Source: Varibaculum cambriense (GTDB lineage Bacteria > Actinomycetota > Actinomycetes > Actinomycetales > Actinomycetaceae). From it: DNA of 64,000 nucleotides. Positions within the stretch are counted from its first letter, which is position 1. Every line of letters starts with the position of its first letter. Shown here in pieces: positions 1-6,785 of the stretch. The stretch spans positions 1-64,000 of the forward strand of contig NZ_JAKNHJ010000008.1 of assembly GCF_022133705.1 (NCBI RefSeq). The letters run 5' to 3'. Below the pieces are notes generated by a model. That model was not told where the DNA came from and ran no database searches. It worked only from the letters and a program-made list of their open reading frames with translations. A program made the position numbers and the translations under genes.

Positions 1-65
1 TCCCTTTTGTGTTGAGCGAGGAAGGGGTCGTAGGCGAGCGGCCGAATACCCCGACGAGTGTGATG

Positions 66-105
66 TCCCGTGACATGTGTCCGCATATGTCGCGGGATTT
101 TTTTT
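66..105 (+). terminator. Rho-independent terminator of a gene ending before the window
   Basis: An 11-bp stem (66-76 with 87-97, one G-U pair) is followed directly by eight T residues (98-105). This is a classic intrinsic terminator on the + strand. It must serve a gene lying to the left of the window, because no convincing coding region lies between position 1 and the hairpin. Confidence 0.75.
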
Positions 106-285
106 GGTTAATACCCAAATGTGTATTTTCGGGGTTAGTTGGGATCTGGGTCGCGACCAAGAAAACTGAGGCGCTATCCTTAGAGGCTTTAAAAGACCCT
201 GTCCTGCCTGGGAAACGACAATAGAAAATGCGATTTAGTCCTTGACTGGTGTTCAAACAAGACATAGTGTGTTCTATGTAACGTG

Positions 286-327
286 AAAGTGATCGTTCAC
301 ACCATGGTAGCTGTGAACGATCACTTT
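286..327. promoter_or_regulatory. Double LacI-type operator forming a perfect inverted repeat
   Basis: Bases 286-301 and 312-327 are exact reverse complements (16 bp) around a 10-base spacer. Each arm contains a 12-mer, GTGATCGTTCAC (289-300) or GTGAACGATCAC (313-324), that differs by one base from the perfect palindrome GTGAACGTTCAC at 3006-3017. LacI-family repressors bind palindromes of this kind, and a LacI-family gene sits at 9789-10832. The centres are 24 bp apart, a little over two helical turns, so two dimers could bind the same face. In RNA the repeat would also form a strong hairpin. The operator role is inferred from similarity and context. Confidence 0.65.
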
Positions 328-363
328 GGAGCTCTCGGCTCCGAATGATGGGAAGGTACAGGA

Positions 364-441
364 ATGGATCAACTTATTGGTGCATTGGATGTATCGGACT
401 ATGTTGGCCTCTTAACACCTACCCGCCACAGGCTGCCTTAG
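364..441 (+). CDS. Possible 25-residue leader peptide
   Basis: An ATG at 364 opens 25 sense codons ending at TAG 439-441, with a GGAAGG ribosome-binding site at 351-356 at good spacing. The frame lies between the operator pair and the hydrolase gene. The peptide (begins MDQLIGAL) has no recognised family and no run of one regulatory amino acid. It may be a translated leader, a small protein or chance. Only the position and ribosome-binding site support it. Confidence 0.25.
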   Translation: MDQLIGALDVSDYVGLLTPTRHRLP

Positions 442-499
442 ACTCAGCGTTCACCATAAGTAATGGAGGGGCTCTCCCTCACTACTCGGATCAGAAAAA

Positions 500-517
500 C
501 CGTTGAAAATTCAACGG
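500..517 (+). promoter_or_regulatory. 18-bp palindrome in the 5' leader
   Basis: CCGTTGAA (500-507) and TTCAACGG (510-517) are reverse complements around two bases, ending 13 bases before the AAGGAG of the hydrolase gene. It could be a second protein-binding site or a small RNA hairpin near the translation start. It does not match the GTGAACGTTCAC sites. Confidence 0.3.
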
Positions 518-543
518 ATAAACAATATCAAAGGAGATATATC

Positions 544-1431
544 ATGGAGATTATTGCTGACCACAAAGGAGTGCCTGTTAAACACGGCCGCGCATTCGTA
601 AATGGAGTTCGGCTCCACTACTACGTGGCGGGTGAAGGTGAACCGCTGTTCCTGCTGCATGGGGTGCCGAAGACTTCATATCACTGGCGCCGGGTGATTC
701 CTCTCCTTACGCCGTACTATACGGTTATCGCACCAGACCTGCGCGGTCTTGGTGACTCGGATCGCCCAATGGGAGGCTTCGATATGAACAACATGGCTGA
801 GGATATCGCCCAACTGGCTACTCACTTGGGCTATGAAGAGTTCTACATTGCTGGTGAGGATTGGGGTGCAGCTTTCGCCTACCAGCTCGCCGCGAATTAC
901 CCGGAGCGGGTCAAGAAACTAATTTTCCAGGAAATGACCCTTCCTGGGCTCGGGCTTGAGGATTATTCCTTCCTCACTCGCGAAAACGTCAGCACTTACG
1001 TCTGGCTCTGGCACATCAACTTCTACAGCGTTCCTAATTTCCCTGAAATGCTCATCACGGGCAAGGAGAAGGAATACTTCAACTACTTCATGAAGCACGA
1101 AACGCACAATCCGCAAGCAATCGCGCCGGATGCACTGGATGAATACGTGCGTTGCTATTCTGCGCCGGGAGGTATTCGCAGCATGTGCGAAATCTACCGC
1201 GCAACACTGGATGATGCTGACCAGATCCGAGAAGTTTCCAAGAACAAACTCAAGATGCCAGTACTGGCGGTGGGGAGTGAATACTTCATTGGAGAAGACA
1301 ACGAACGGCAGATGCGCGAACTCGCCGAGGACGTTAGCGCCGTAATTCTTCCCTGGGGGCACCAGCTGGCGGAAGAAGATCCCGAAGGTCTCGCAGCTGC
1401 TTACCTCGATTTCCTTGGTCGTGGCGAATAA
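544..1431 (+). CDS. Alpha/beta hydrolase, epoxide hydrolase / haloalkane dehalogenase type
   Basis: A 295-residue cytoplasmic alpha/beta-hydrolase of the Asp-nucleophile group, which acts through a covalent ester intermediate on epoxides, haloalkanes or haloacids. Visible are the oxyanion motif HGVP near residue 35, the nucleophile elbow GEDWG with Asp106, and a late catalytic His in WGHQ (His273). Length is normal. The ATG at 544 was chosen over an in-frame ATG at 463 because AAGGAG lies seven bases before it (531-536) and family homology begins there. It is first in the LacI-type locus, about 70 bases before the agarase-like gene. The true substrate is unknown; a sugar-derived ester, lactone or epoxide is speculation. 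Confidence 0.8.
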   Translation: MEIIADHKGVPVKHGRAFVNGVRLHYYVAGEGEPLFLLHGVPKTSYHWRRVIPLLTPYYTVIAPDLRGLGDSDRPMGGFDMNNMAEDIAQLATHLGYEEFYIAGEDWGAAFAYQLAANYPERVKKLIFQEMTLPGLGLEDYSFLTRENVSTYVWLWHINFYSVPNFPEMLITGKEKEYFNYFMKHETHNPQAIAPDALDEYVRCYSAPGGIRSMCEIYRATLDDADQIREVSKNKLKMPVLAVGSEYFIGEDNERQMRELAEDVSAVILPWGHQLAEEDPEGLAAAYLDFLGRGE

Positions 1432-1500
1432 ATACATTGCATGAATCGTTTTGATTTATCGCATGACAAGTAATAACTAGCCGTTTACAAGGAGAAAAAT

Positions 1501-2640
1501 ATGGGAAACAACTACGCTTCCGAGGAAGCGGGCTATTTTCGAGTACAACAGAGTGAATCAGGGGGTTGGGCATTTGTAGATCCGTCTGGTAAGCCGTTCG
1601 TATCTCTTGGGCTGAACCATCTCGATGACACCGATCTGCGCTATCCACATAATGTGGATGTGTTTGACCGTAAATACGGTACTCGGGGGAATTGGGCGAA
1701 GGGTGTTGTCCGAGATCTTGAGGATCTTAATTTCAACACCATCGGATGGACCGGCCAGTACATCAGCGGAGACTGGGGCAAGGCGCTCGACTGGTTCGGA
1801 GATCCCATCGATCTCGGCCACTCAACGCCCTGGCCTGACGAGCTCCTGCTTGATGCTGGCATGCCCTATGTAGTGCAGATCCGGGTACAAGAAATCGAGG
1901 ATTGGAACGGTCACCCTGCATTCCGGGACGTATACAGCGAAGATTTCAAAAAATATGCCGACTGGCTCGGGCGACGCATGACATCCGAGCACAAGAATAG
2001 CCGGAACCTGATCGGGTATTTCTTGGTGGATATCCCTGCTTGGCTGCCCCACGCTTCTGGTCGTTTCTGGCCCGGCTTCGAAGGTCTGTCGCCTGAAGAA
2101 CACGACGCGAAGCTATTCGAAGTGGCCACGCAGTACTACAAGACCATTAGTGAAGCGATCCGCCGATACGATCCGAATCACCTCATCCTCGGCGACCGTT
2201 ACAACGGAAACAAGGGAATTCCCGAGGTCGTGCTGCGCGCTATGGCACCCTTCGTCGATGTGCTCTCAGTACAGTACTTCACCGGAAAGACTGAGGAAGA
2301 GTACACGGCGATGATCTCCGACCTCCGGCAGTGGCATGAAATCACAGGTAAGCCCGTGGTAATCGCTGATATCGGAAACTGGGTTCCTACAGACATGAAC
2401 CCGCACCGCACGAGTGACATGCACACACATGCCGAACGTGGTGAGGACTATGCGCAAGGTCTTGCCAGAGTCATGGCCGAACCCTGGATCATCGGCTGGC
2501 ACTGGTGTGGGTACATTGAGAACCTGGGTCGAGGCTGGGGAATTAAGGATCCCTACGATGAGTTCTACTCCGATCTCACTGACCGTATCCGGGACGCTAA
2601 TGCAGCTGCCCAAGCTGCGATTAGTAAACGAATGGAGTAA
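1501..2640 (+). CDS. Agarase-like TIM-barrel glycoside hydrolase relative
   Basis: A 379-residue protein with no signal peptide. It opens with a GGWAFVDPSGKPF segment followed by SLGLNHLDD, the start typical of agarase-like clan GH-A barrels, and has a barrel-end segment around WIIGWHWCGY. Where these enzymes usually carry the two catalytic Glu residues (a D-N-E motif and a G-E-F-like strand end), this protein reads GYFLVDIPAW (Asp177) and VVIADIGNW (Asp290). Either Asp replaces Glu, or the active site is rearranged, or my alignment is off. AAGGAG lies before the ATG. It follows the hydrolase gene in one transcript and is closed by a strong hairpin. The substrate is probably an imported oligosaccharide, but this is uncertain. 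Confidence 0.6.
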   Translation: MGNNYASEEAGYFRVQQSESGGWAFVDPSGKPFVSLGLNHLDDTDLRYPHNVDVFDRKYGTRGNWAKGVVRDLEDLNFNTIGWTGQYISGDWGKALDWFGDPIDLGHSTPWPDELLLDAGMPYVVQIRVQEIEDWNGHPAFRDVYSEDFKKYADWLGRRMTSEHKNSRNLIGYFLVDIPAWLPHASGRFWPGFEGLSPEEHDAKLFEVATQYYKTISEAIRRYDPNHLILGDRYNGNKGIPEVVLRAMAPFVDVLSVQYFTGKTEEEYTAMISDLRQWHEITGKPVVIADIGNWVPTDMNPHRTSDMHTHAERGEDYAQGLARVMAEPWIIGWHWCGYIENLGRGWGIKDPYDEFYSDLTDRIRDANAAAQAAISKRME

Positions 2641-2686
2641 AGATTAAACGAGCGACGGTTAGGTAAAGTCTGATCGCTAATTTCCG

Positions 2687-2726
2687 TTACTGCAGTCAGC
2701 TAGCACCCGCTAGCTGACTGCAGTAA
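2687..2726 (+). terminator. Strong hairpin after the hydrolase/agarase-like pair
   Basis: A perfect 18-bp stem (2687-2704 with 2709-2726) closes on a four-base loop and is followed by the T-rich TGCTTTGTTT. It lies 47 bases after the stop codon of the agarase-like gene and before a new promoter, so it probably ends the first transcript. The T tract is interrupted, so termination may be partial. Confidence 0.6.
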
Positions 2727-2990
2727 TGCTTTGTTTAGCGTTGACATCGACGATAAAACAATCTGAATGATGTACAAACCCGCAGTTCAGGGTCGACTAC
2801 CCTATCTGTGTGGCTATGTCCATGTTCAAAAGCAGATCAACATGGCCGTGTAAAGGTCGCTAATAGTTTCGGCTAGCGCTCTATTTTTGTGTAGCTTATT
2901 CAAAGCATCATAATCCCTGGTAATACCCCAAAAACAACAAGTTTACATACAGAATTCAGGTGTTAATTCAAAAATAGTTTTATAAAAGCT
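2727..2990. other. Intergenic, no gene seen
   Basis: About 260 bases between the hairpin and the promoter of the ABC transporter genes. A TTGACA at 2741-2746 has no convincing -10. The AT-rich part before 2990 could act as an UP element. I see no coding frame with a ribosome-binding site. Confidence 0.4.
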
Positions 2991-2991
2991 C

Positions 2992-3020
2992 TTGACATCT
3001 TAAGTGTGAACGTTCACAAT
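2992..3020 (+). promoter_or_regulatory. Promoter with embedded LacI-type operator
   Basis: A consensus -35 TTGACA (2992-2997) is followed after 17 bases by CACAAT (3015-3020) as -10. The perfect palindrome GTGAACGTTCAC (3006-3017) fills the spacer and overlaps the -10, the classic place for repression by a LacI-family protein. Its core matches the two sites at 289-300 and 313-324. The likely regulator is the LacI-family protein encoded at 9789-10832. It would control the ABC transporter and beta-galactosidase genes that follow. Confidence 0.7.
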
Positions 3021-3087
3021 AGGGATATCTGGTTTCGGACTTACGGATCGGAGCTTGATAAGTCTCACAGTTCAAAGGAGAACGATT

Positions 3088-4242
3088 ATGAAGAAAAGGG
3101 CATTGCTTATCGCTGCGGCCTTGGCAATTGTCGGAAGTACAACGGCCTGCTCAGTAGAGTCTGGAAGCGGTGAAAAAGCTGACACTCAGGTTGCCAGCAA
3201 GGCAGATGCCGCCCTCAAGGAAGTAGAGGGCAAGGTGTTCAGCAAGGGGCCGAATGGGGAGACTCCCGTCACGTCTAAGGCTGTCGAACTCACCGATGAA
3301 GAAATAGCGCAGGTTAAAGCGAAGAAGGCCACCGCTGCCCTCGTGATGCACTACGCTGGCAATGACTGGGCTAATGCCCAGATCGCGGGGCTTAAAGCCG
3401 AGTTTGCTCGACTAGGCATCGAGGTTATCGCGGTCACCGACGCGAACTTTAACCCGGGTCAGCAGGTATCCAACATCGAGACGGTGCTTGCCAAGAACCC
3501 GGATATTGTGGTGTCTATTCCCACTGACCCGGTAGCTACCGCCGGTGCATACCGTAAGGTCGCGGAAAGCGGCGCGAAGCTCGTCTTCATGGACAACGTT
3601 CCTAAGGGGCTAAAAGCTGGCGTGGACTACGAATCGATTGTAAGCGCCGACAACTTTGGTAATGGCGTTGTTTCCGCACACCTGCTCGCCAAGTCTCTAG
3701 CCGGTAAGGGAGAGATCGGAGTCATTTACCACTCTGCAGACTTCTTCGTTACCCGTCAACGTTACGAAGGTTTCACCAAGGTTATTGAAGAGGAATACCC
3801 GGATATCAAGATCGTTAAGAAGCAAGGAATCGCTGGCCCCGATTTCGCTGGAGACGCGCAAAAGGTAGCCGACGCGATGATTAGCCAGAACCCCAAGCTA
3901 GCGGCTATCTGGGCAGTCTGGGATGTTCCCGCTGAGGGCGTGATGGCTGCTGCCCGTTCTGCCGGTCGTACTGACCTCAAGATCGCTACCGAGGATCTAG
4001 GGACAAACGTGGCAATTGCTTTGGCTCAAGACCAACTAGTTGTCGGTCTTGGTGCCCAGCAGCCGTACCAGCAGGGTGTCGCCGAAGCGCGTATCGGCGC
4101 CGGGGCTCTGATTGGCAAGAAAGCTCCCTCTTATGTAGCGCTAAATGCTTTGCCGGTCTCGCATGAGAACGTGCTTAAGGCATGGAAGCAGGTCTATAAC
4201 AGTGAGCCTCCAGCTGATCTGAAGAAAGCGATGAAGAAGTGA
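3088..4242 (+). CDS. Sugar ABC transporter substrate-binding lipoprotein (ribose type)
   Basis: A 384-residue lipoprotein that captures a sugar outside the membrane for the ATPase and permease encoded next. The N-terminus has two Lys residues, a hydrophobic stretch and a lipobox-like STTAC with Cys21, so it should be lipid-anchored. The body has the periplasmic-binding-protein-like fold of the RbsB group (segments ALVMHYAGNDWANAQ, TDANFNPGQQ, SIPTDPVATA). The ATG at 3088 follows AAAGGAG; an upstream in-frame ATG at 3055 would spoil the signal peptide. It starts about 60 bases after the operator-bearing promoter. The ligand cannot be told from sequence. Confidence 0.88.
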   Translation: MKKRALLIAAALAIVGSTTACSVESGSGEKADTQVASKADAALKEVEGKVFSKGPNGETPVTSKAVELTDEEIAQVKAKKATAALVMHYAGNDWANAQIAGLKAEFARLGIEVIAVTDANFNPGQQVSNIETVLAKNPDIVVSIPTDPVATAGAYRKVAESGAKLVFMDNVPKGLKAGVDYESIVSADNFGNGVVSAHLLAKSLAGKGEIGVIYHSADFFVTRQRYEGFTKVIEEEYPDIKIVKKQGIAGPDFAGDAQKVADAMISQNPKLAAIWAVWDVPAEGVMAAARSAGRTDLKIATEDLGTNVAIALAQDQLVVGLGAQQPYQQGVAEARIGAGALIGKKAPSYVALNALPVSHENVLKAWKQVYNSEPPADLKKAMKK

Positions 4243-5774
4243 CTGCCGCAGAGGACACCAAACGGGATGTAACCAACCCGGAACCCTTGGTGGCTATGAG
4301 AGGGATCGAGAAATCCTTCTCTGGGGTGAAAGTTCTCGACGACGTTGACTTTGAAATCGTCGCCGGTGAGGTTCACGCCCTGGCAGGTGGTAATGGCGCT
4401 GGAAAATCTACGTTGATGAAGATTCTCCAGGGCGTGTATTCCCTGGATAAGGGAACCATCGAGATCGCTGGCAAGCGGTGTCGCTTCGGGAATATCCACG
4501 ATGCGAAGCGAGCCGGGCTGGGGATGGTATTCCAAGAGTTTAGTTTGGTGCCTACCCTAACCGTTGCGCAAAACATCTTTCTTAATGGTGAGCCTCGCAG
4601 CGGGGGAGTCATCAACGACAAAGAAATGATTCGCCGTTCTCGGGAACTTTTCCAGCGTATGCAGGTCGATGTAGATCCCACGGCAAAAATGTCCTCGTTG
4701 TCGACGGCCTACTGGCAGTTGACCGAGATTGCGAAGGCTCTGGCCGAGGATGCTCGGGTACTGATCATGGACGAACCTACGGCCGCTCTTGCTCGACAAG
4801 AAGCCAAGTCGCTGTTCGAGCTGATCGAACGGCTTACCTCCGAAGGTATCTCCATCGTCTACATTTCCCACCGGATGGAGGAGGTCTACCAAATCGCGGA
4901 TCGCATCACGATCCTGCGCAATGGTAAGCGCCTACTCACTTCCACACTGTCGGAAATTACACCCGAGGAGATCGTCGAGGGTATTGTCGGTCGTAATGTA
5001 GCCATGGCATCTGCTCCCCACCGGGATTGTGCTGAACGTCCGGTTGTGCTCTCGGTAGAGGGGCTGGCCGCTAACAATGGGCTGCATGATGTGTGCTTCG
5101 AAGTCCATGAGGGAGAGGTTCTCGGGCTGGCTGGTCTGATGGGCTCCGGTCGTACTGAACTGGCTCGTTCCTTGTTTGGTATCGACCAGGTGACTGCAGG
5201 AACCGTGCGTATCGATGGGAGCGAGGTTAAGATCAGCAAACCCAGGGATGCACTCTCTCACGGTTTGGTACTGGTTCCCGAGGATCGCCGCCGTCAAGGT
5301 CTCGTATTAAGGCACTCTGTCAACAGCAACCTCCAATTGCCGCACTTGGCGGAAAACTCTCGAGTTGGATGGATGAATGATCGCGCCCTCGGTGGACTGG
5401 CCAACAAATTGATCGAAGAGTTTCGCATCAAGGTGACGCGCCCCGAGGCACCTGCCTCGTTACTGTCCGGCGGTAACCAGCAGAAGATCGTGCTCGCCAA
5501 GTGGATTAGCCGTAACCCGCGGGTTCTGGTGATGGACGAACCTACAGCCGGTGTTGACATCGGAACCAAATCAGAAATCATCGAGACTATCCGTAACTTT
5601 GCAGCCGAAGGCCACGCGGTGATCGTTATTTCTTCTGAATATCCCGAACTACTCGCCATGAGCGATCGCCTGCTCCTGATGCGCGAGTCCACTGTTGAAC
5701 GCGAACTCACCGCGTCCGAAACTACCGACGAGCAGGCACTAGAACTAGCAGTTCAAGGAGTGAACCATGAGTGA
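4239..5774 (+). CDS. Sugar ABC transporter double ATPase (RbsA/MglA type)
   Basis: A 511-residue cytoplasmic ATPase with two fused nucleotide-binding domains. The first carries GGNGAGKST and VLIMDEPTAAL. The second has the degenerate Walker A typical of this family (GLMGSGRTEL), with LSGGNQQK and VLVMDEPTAGVD. It starts with GTG at 4239, overlapping the stop of the binding protein by four bases, and its end overlaps the permease start by eight. This indicates translational coupling. It powers import of the ligand bound by the upstream lipoprotein. The family usually imports monosaccharides such as ribose, galactose or xylose. Confidence 0.9.
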   Translation: MTAAEDTKRDVTNPEPLVAMRGIEKSFSGVKVLDDVDFEIVAGEVHALAGGNGAGKSTLMKILQGVYSLDKGTIEIAGKRCRFGNIHDAKRAGLGMVFQEFSLVPTLTVAQNIFLNGEPRSGGVINDKEMIRRSRELFQRMQVDVDPTAKMSSLSTAYWQLTEIAKALAEDARVLIMDEPTAALARQEAKSLFELIERLTSEGISIVYISHRMEEVYQIADRITILRNGKRLLTSTLSEITPEEIVEGIVGRNVAMASAPHRDCAERPVVLSVEGLAANNGLHDVCFEVHEGEVLGLAGLMGSGRTELARSLFGIDQVTAGTVRIDGSEVKISKPRDALSHGLVLVPEDRRRQGLVLRHSVNSNLQLPHLAENSRVGWMNDRALGGLANKLIEEFRIKVTRPEAPASLLSGGNQQKIVLAKWISRNPRVLVMDEPTAGVDIGTKSEIIETIRNFAAEGHAVIVISSEYPELLAMSDRLLLMRESTVERELTASETTDEQALELAVQGVNHE

Positions 5775-6729
5775 TTCAACAGTCCCGGCCAAGGTGGCCA
5801 GAAAGCGCTTCAGCTTCGACTGGCGTCGGGATATCATCTATGTCGGTTTCGTAGCCGTCCTGCTTATTTTCTCGGTGCTGCTGCGCGATCAGGGGTTCCT
5901 GTCCACAGCTAGCTTCTGGAACATCCTCCGTCAAGCGGCCATCGTCTCGGTGATTGCCGTCGGGATGACACTGGTAATCGCAGCAGCGGAAATTGACTTG
6001 TCCGTTGGTTCGGTCGCGGGTCTGGCTTCCGTGGTGACGGCCATGGCACTGTCACAATTTGGGTTGGTGCCCGGCATCTTAGCGGGACTGGCGCTCGGGG
6101 CGGTCGTCGGCTGCGTCAACGGTGCCCTAGTTGCCTTCGTCCGAATCCCGTCCTTCTTGGTGACACTAGCCATGATGGGCATAACCTTCGGTATCGCCCA
6201 ATGGATTACCGACTCCGCGCCGGTACCCATTCTGGACATGAACTACGTCGCTAACTTCGGTGGCGGGAACATTGGCCCGATCCCCGGCCTGATCATCTGG
6301 ATGCTGCTCTTCGTCGTGGGTGGTGCCTTAGTGCTCAAGAAAATGCGCTTCGGACGCCAAATCCTGGCGACCGGCGCCAATCCGGTAGCAGCCGAGTACT
6401 CCGGTATCAGTACCTCTTGGGTACGTTTCCGGGTAATGCTGATCTGCTCCATGGGAGCAGCCGTGGCCGGCATGCTCTACGCTGGTCGCCTCATGTCTGG
6501 TCGTTTCCAGTGGGGCGCTGGTGACGAGATGAACGCTATCGCCGCAGTAATCCTCGGCGGTACCGCACTTGCTGGTGGTCGTGGCTCCGTTGTCGGCACC
6601 TTCTTCGGTGCATTACTTATGGCGACGATTAACTATGGCCTCATTTTGGCCGGACTCGATACCTCTCAGCAGCAAATCATCCGGGGCATAATCATCATCC
6701 TGGCAGTCGCCCTGGCACGCAAAGACTAG
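5767..6729 (+). CDS. Sugar ABC transporter permease (RbsC type)
   Basis: A 320-residue integral membrane protein with about eight to ten hydrophobic segments and the BPD_transp_2 family segment AAEIDLSVGSVAGL near residue 75, plus ILGGTALAGGRGS near residue 260. AAGGAG precedes the ATG at 5767. Only one permease is present, so a homodimer is expected, as in ribose transporters. The gene is followed by a 56-base gap with an AAAGGAAG ribosome-binding site for the beta-galactosidase gene, so they are probably co-transcribed. Confidence 0.9.
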   Translation: MSDSTVPAKVARKRFSFDWRRDIIYVGFVAVLLIFSVLLRDQGFLSTASFWNILRQAAIVSVIAVGMTLVIAAAEIDLSVGSVAGLASVVTAMALSQFGLVPGILAGLALGAVVGCVNGALVAFVRIPSFLVTLAMMGITFGIAQWITDSAPVPILDMNYVANFGGGNIGPIPGLIIWMLLFVVGGALVLKKMRFGRQILATGANPVAAEYSGISTSWVRFRVMLICSMGAAVAGMLYAGRLMSGRFQWGAGDEMNAIAAVILGGTALAGGRGSVVGTFFGALLMATINYGLILAGLDTSQQQIIRGIIIILAVALARKD

Positions 6730-6785
6730 CCGCCTAACAAGCAAGAATACAGAACTCTCCGCAGTAACAGAAGAAAGGAAGAACT

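Larger units (their letters stand above)
106..543. other. Long leader/regulatory region before the sugar locus
   Basis: About 440 bases separate the upstream terminator from the first trusted start codon. The stretch holds a possible -35 (TTGACT, 242-247) with no strong -10, a perfect 16-bp inverted repeat made of two operator-like palindromes (286-327), a 25-codon reading frame with its own ribosome-binding site (364-441), and an 18-bp palindrome (500-517) just before the ribosome-binding site of the hydrolase gene. I see no larger gene. Confidence 0.5.

Noticed and set aside
9-224. 71-codon + strand frame at the left edge
   Set aside because: It runs through the terminator hairpin at 66-105, has no ribosome-binding site and no family likeness.
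463-543. Longer start for the alpha/beta hydrolase
   Set aside because: The ATG at 463 lacks a ribosome-binding site, while 544 has AAGGAG at ideal spacing and begins the family homology.
3055-3087. Upstream start for the binding lipoprotein
   Set aside because: It would place charged residues before the signal peptide; 3088 has AAAGGAG.
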